In this document: positions 61,623 to 64,000 of the stretch, piece after piece | How the letters are laid out: every line of letters starts with the position of its first letter | Position numbering within the stretch: the first letter of the stretch is position 1 | Source of the DNA: an uncultured Myxococcales bacterium | Lineage (GTDB): Bacteria > Myxococcota_A > Polyangia > Polyangiales > Polyangiaceae | Assembly (NCBI GenBank): GCA_937872925.1 | Contig: CALMUT010000066.1 | Span: 1 to 64,000, forward strand | Direction of reading: 5' to 3' | Length of the DNA stretch: 64,000 nucleotides | Position numbers and translations under genes: made by a program | Notes under the pieces: generated by a model | The model's database searches: none | What the model was told of the DNA's origin: nothing | What the model saw: the letters and a program-made list of their open reading frames with translations, nothing else

Positions 61623-62498
61623 TCACCGCGGCCTTTTCGGCCGCGCTCTCCCGCGGGGCGCGCGGCAGGTCACGGCGATAGAATCCACCTCGCGGGTCGG
61701 TGGCTCCGAGCCGAAGTCTCCGAAGTACTCGATGGCTTCAAAGCCCGCGGCTTCCAAATACCCCCGCATCTCAAGGGGGAAAAACTGGCGGTGGTTCAGC
61801 AGAACCGTCCAAGCAGGACTACCGTCCTCGGGGTAGAACTCCATCCAAACCACCAACAGCTGCCGCAGCGGATCGTATTCAAAACGCTCCGCGTAGCGCG
61901 TCAGTTTGCCCGTCGTCGGGTGGCGAAACCGAGGCGCATGGTAGCGCTTATTCGGGTCCAGGCAGAGGTCAGCGGGTTGCGGAACGGAGAAGTCGAAGGC
62001 CAGCACACCGCCGGGCTCCAAGTGTTTGGACACGCTCCGGAAGAAACCCCGCACTTCCTCCAAGGTGTACAAATGCAGCACCACGTTGAAGGGCGCGATC
62101 ACCAGGGGAAAGCGACCGCGCAGCGCCAAGCTGGCAAAGTCCGCGTGCTTGAGTCGAACGCGGCGGCGGAGGGCGGCATCTTCCTCCTCCAGCTTGCCCT
62201 CCAGGGCGCGCAGCATCGGCCGCGATAGATCCACCGCGGTCACGTCGATGCCGGCACGCGCCAGAGAAAGCGTGACGCGCCCACTGCCGGCACCCAGCTC
62301 CAGCACGGGGCCTCCGACGCTTTTGGCCAGGGCCACGTACCAGGCGACGTCATCCGTCCGCTTCGCGTAGGTACGGTCGTAGTACGCCGGGTCGGCGTAG
62401 TGCGCGAGCGCACCTAGGTCACCCACCTGACCCAGATCCTCGGCGGTCAGGGCGGGTGCGGACTCAGCACTTTTGCGGCGCAGAGCGCGCGGGCTCAC
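61623..62498 (-). CDS. Class I SAM-dependent methyltransferase
   Basis: 291 residues from GTG 62498, overlapping the rpoZ stop as GTGA. Motif I GPVLELGAGSGRVTLSLA and downstream VTAVDLSRPML, PLVIAPFNVVLHL, FFRSVSKHLEPGGVLAFDF are those of SAM-binding Rossmann methyltransferases. The tail is basic and Arg-rich (RAPRGRARPKRPR). The substrate is unknown. A perfect CGCGGCC/GGCCGCG stem with a TTTTC loop covers its last codons (61627-61645). It is second gene of the rpoZ operon. Confidence 0.88.
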   Translation of the reverse strand: MSPRALRRKSAESAPALTAEDLGQVGDLGALAHYADPAYYDRTYAKRTDDVAWYVALAKSVGGPVLELGAGSGRVTLSLARAGIDVTAVDLSRPMLRALEGKLEEEDAALRRRVRLKHADFASLALRGRFPLVIAPFNVVLHLYTLEEVRGFFRSVSKHLEPGGVLAFDFSVPQPADLCLDPNKRYHAPRFRHPTTGKLTRYAERFEYDPLRQLLVVWMEFYPEDGSPAWTVLLNHRQFFPLEMRGYLEAAGFEAIEYFGDFGSEPPTREVDSIAVTCRAPRGRARPKRPR

Positions 62499-62737
62499 TG
62501 CGGTTCGAGAGCTTGCACTTCCGCGATGTACTCGCGAACGACTTCTTCACTCTGACGGTGCCAGTAGACGCGGCCCTTGGCGATCTCGCGCAGGCTCACG
62601 ACGGCAGCCTTGTTCTTCGCGTTCACCAGAGCTGGAGCGCCCTTCATCAGCGAACGGGTGCGCTGTGCTGCCAACACCACCAACGCGAATCGGTTCTCTT
62701 CGTGCTCTAAGCAATCTTCAACGGTAACGCGCGCCAC
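62495..62737 (-). CDS. rpoZ: RNA polymerase omega subunit
   Basis: 80 residues from GTG 62737, chosen because the family starts as ARVTVEDCLEHxxNRF and because AAGGAGG lies just upstream; the longer in-frame reading to 62791 is not conserved. The sequence NRFALVVLAAQRTRSLM and NKAAVVSLREIAKGRVYW are characteristic. The omega subunit helps assemble RNA polymerase. It is translationally coupled with a methyltransferase rather than with the usual gmk or spoT. Confidence 0.9.
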   Translation of the reverse strand: MARVTVEDCLEHEENRFALVVLAAQRTRSLMKGAPALVNAKNKAAVVSLREIAKGRVYWHRQSEEVVREYIAEVQALEPQ

Positions 62738-62742
62738 AAAGG

Positions 62743-62749
62743 CCTCCTT
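62743..62749 (-). promoter_or_regulatory. Ribosome binding site of rpoZ
   Basis: On the minus strand AAGGAGG lies five bases before the GTG at 62737. It decides the start in favour of this GTG over upstream in-frame codons. Confidence 0.7.
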
Positions 62750-62908
62750 CGAAAGGGCGGCGAACCTAGCCGAAGGCCGAAAGCCACGCAACCTGCTGAC
62801 AACACTGCGCCCCGGTTCAGTGGAGGCCCAGGGCCCACAATGCGCTATCCTGGCTGTCTTAGTTTTTTTCGACCGCGGCGCGGCAGCGCCTGAAACAGGG
62901 GCTTTCTC

Positions 62909-63538
62909 ATGAACCGACTTGTTCTTTCCGCCACAGTCCTCGGGCTGTTCCTTTTTTCCTGCGGCTCCGAAGACGACGCCAGCACCGGCGCCGGAGGCAC
63001 GAAGGCCACCGGGGGTTCGACGTCTACGGGCGGGTCAAGCTCCGGCGGAACTGCGGGCAACGCCGGAACTGCGGGCAGCAACACCGGCGGCAACGCGGGC
63101 AGCGGCGGGACCGCGGGAACGGCTGGTACGGGCGGCAGCGCAGGCGCAAGCGGCAGCGCGGGCTCCGGCGGCACGGCCGGCAGGGGCGCGGCCGGCGGTG
63201 GCACGGGCGGCGCGGGCACCGGGGGCGCCGGCACGGGGGGCAGCGGCACCGGGGGCGCGGGCACGGGCGGCACTTCCGGTGGCAGCTGCAAACTCGCAAC
63301 CGAATGCCAAATGAGTGTCTACAAGGCGGTCATCACCGGTGAGAAAGACTGCTACTGCACCGTGTGCCCCGACACGCCGATGACCAAGGTCGAGCATCAA
63401 AAGCGCGATGCCGATTGGAAGACGCATTGCACGAAGTGGGCAACCAACAATCCGTGCCCCATTCCCAAATGCGTCGTGCCGCCGCCGGTAGCGTGTAAGA
63501 ACAACCAATGCGTCGTCGCGACCAGCGACACCAAATAG
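62909..63538 (+). CDS. Gly-rich lipoprotein with Cys-rich C-terminus
   Basis: 209 residues from ATG 62909. Lipobox LFSC (Cys18). Residues about 25-125 are an almost pure Gly/Ser/Thr/Ala linker (GGTGGAGTGGAGTGGSGTGG), and the last 85 residues hold paired cysteines (CKLATECQMSV, CYCTVCPDTP, CPIPKCVVPP, KNNQCVV). It is a surface-anchored lipoprotein typical of Polyangiales, function unknown. The next gene begins 4 bp downstream. Confidence 0.82.
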   Translation: MNRLVLSATVLGLFLFSCGSEDDASTGAGGTKATGGSTSTGGSSSGGTAGNAGTAGSNTGGNAGSGGTAGTAGTGGSAGASGSAGSGGTAGRGAAGGGTGGAGTGGAGTGGSGTGGAGTGGTSGGSCKLATECQMSVYKAVITGEKDCYCTVCPDTPMTKVEHQKRDADWKTHCTKWATNNPCPIPKCVVPPPVACKNNQCVVATSDTK

Positions 63539-63542
63539 CGGC

Positions 63543-64000
63543 ATGAAGTCCCTGCACCGCGACGACCTATTCGGGTGGTCGCTCTTCGACGAGTCGCGCA
63601 ACATCGACTTTCACTCGGTGCTGTGGCGACGCGCCGACGGCAACGTCGCGATCGACCCCCTGCCGCTCTCCCCGCACGACGCGCAGCACCTGGACAGCCT
63701 CGGCGGGGTCCGCCACATCGTGGTCACCAACTCGGATCACCTACGCGCTGCGCAAGAGTTGAAGCAGCGCTACGAAGCAGATCTCTGCGGCCCCGCGGCA
63801 GAGCAAACAAGCTTCGGTTCCAGCTGCGATCGCTGGCTGGCCGACGGCGACACGGTGGTGCCGGGACTAGTGGCCTATTTCCTGGACGGGTCGAAGACCC
63901 CCGGGGAGCTCTGCCTCGTCCTCGATGGCACCACGCTGATCACCGGCGATCTGATCCGAGCTCAGCGCGGCGGCGCCTTGAACCTGCTGCCCGATGCGAA
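63543..64000 (+). CDS. Metallo-beta-lactamase-like protein, 3' partial
   Basis: Reading frame open from ATG 63543 to the right edge (about 152 residues seen). It starts MKSLHRDDLFGWSLFDESRN and shows segments HIVVTNSDHLRAAQEL, YFLDGSKTPGELCLVLDG and TTLITGDLI. They correspond to the strand/His-loop of an MBL fold (TxxDHxxA) and to the later GD metal site. The usual HxHxDH cluster is reduced to SDH. The C-terminal part lies outside the window, so activity cannot be judged. It is probably co-transcribed with the lipoprotein gene 4 bp upstream. Confidence 0.65.
   Translation, partial: MKSLHRDDLFGWSLFDESRNIDFHSVLWRRADGNVAIDPLPLSPHDAQHLDSLGGVRHIVVTNSDHLRAAQELKQRYEADLCGPAAEQTSFGSSCDRWLADGDTVVPGLVAYFLDGSKTPGELCLVLDGTTLITGDLIRAQRGGALNLLPDA

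Noticed and set aside
61627-61645. CGCGGCC-TTTTC-GGCCGCG hairpin as terminator of the rpoZ operon
   Set aside because: It overlaps the last codons of the methyltransferase, the T stretch is in the loop and no U run follows, so a terminator role is not supported beyond mention.

Overview
The window is high-GC chromosomal DNA of the kind found in large-genome Myxococcota, most likely order Polyangiales (Sorangium/Polyangium relatives). This is inferred from many secreted lipoproteins with Gly/Ser/Ala- or Asp-rich low-complexity stretches, two Hanks-type Ser/Thr kinases (one with a C-terminal PEGA domain), DUF4388, FHA and receiver proteins, Cys-rich DG-rich lipoproteins, and the absence of phage or IS elements. 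It looks like stable chromosome: tight operons, many 4-base start/stop overlaps (ATGA, GTGA, TTGA), no transposase, no CRISPR array and no tRNA or rRNA gene that I can see.

Layout. 1-7186: surface and lipoprotein genes (DUF1566 protein, FHA protein divergent from an FGE-like lipoprotein, small lipoproteins, a Cys-rich beta-propeller-like lipoprotein). 7224-16144: a two-gene operon (unknown protein plus alpha/beta hydrolase), a PHP-type metallohydrolase, a ceramidase-like lipoprotein and a sulfatase-fold lipoprotein without the formylglycine cysteine. 16241-25188: a long minus-strand cluster reading DUF167, dapF, a receiver/GAF/degenerate GGDEF protein, a DUF4388 protein, an isopropylmalate/isocitrate-type dehydrogenase and a 1202-residue multi-receiver membrane protein, facing a fused aroK-aroB gene at 25254. 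26919-31346: a lipoprotein, a secreted protein, zapA, a TetR regulator divergent from a BioF-like synthase across an AT-rich operator-like region, a CACGCC simple repeat and an orphan ABC ATPase. 31411-35642: a MoxR / DUF58 / transglutaminase operon. 35678-43050: metalloprotease-rpe operon, GNAT acetyltransferase, lipoprotein plus cyclic-nucleotide-binding protein, two LNPQPEVP lipoproteins, and tyrA with a decayed DAHP-synthase-like partner. 43139-49779: kinase, NSS sodium symporter with a 30-residue MetS-like subunit, NhaC antiporter and a DNA methylase-like protein. 49806-64000: cytochrome c lipoprotein, serS, multi-pass kinase, rnr, VKOR-DsbA fusion, adenosine deaminase, DnaJ, a methyltransferase with rpoZ, a Gly-rich lipoprotein and a truncated metallo-beta-lactamase-like gene.

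How the genes fit together. Housekeeping functions (dapF, aroKB, tyrA, rpe, serS, rnr, rpoZ, zapA) are interspersed with signalling and envelope functions. The parts I rate most worth following are the DAHP-synthase pseudoenzyme co-transcribed with tyrA, the coupling of lysine-pathway and dehydrogenase genes to decayed receiver/GGDEF/DUF4388 proteins, the membrane-anchored receiver-PEGA protein, the 30-residue transporter subunit, and the inverted-repeat regulatory region between tetR and the BioF-like gene. No single locus stands out clearly as a new defence or mobile system.
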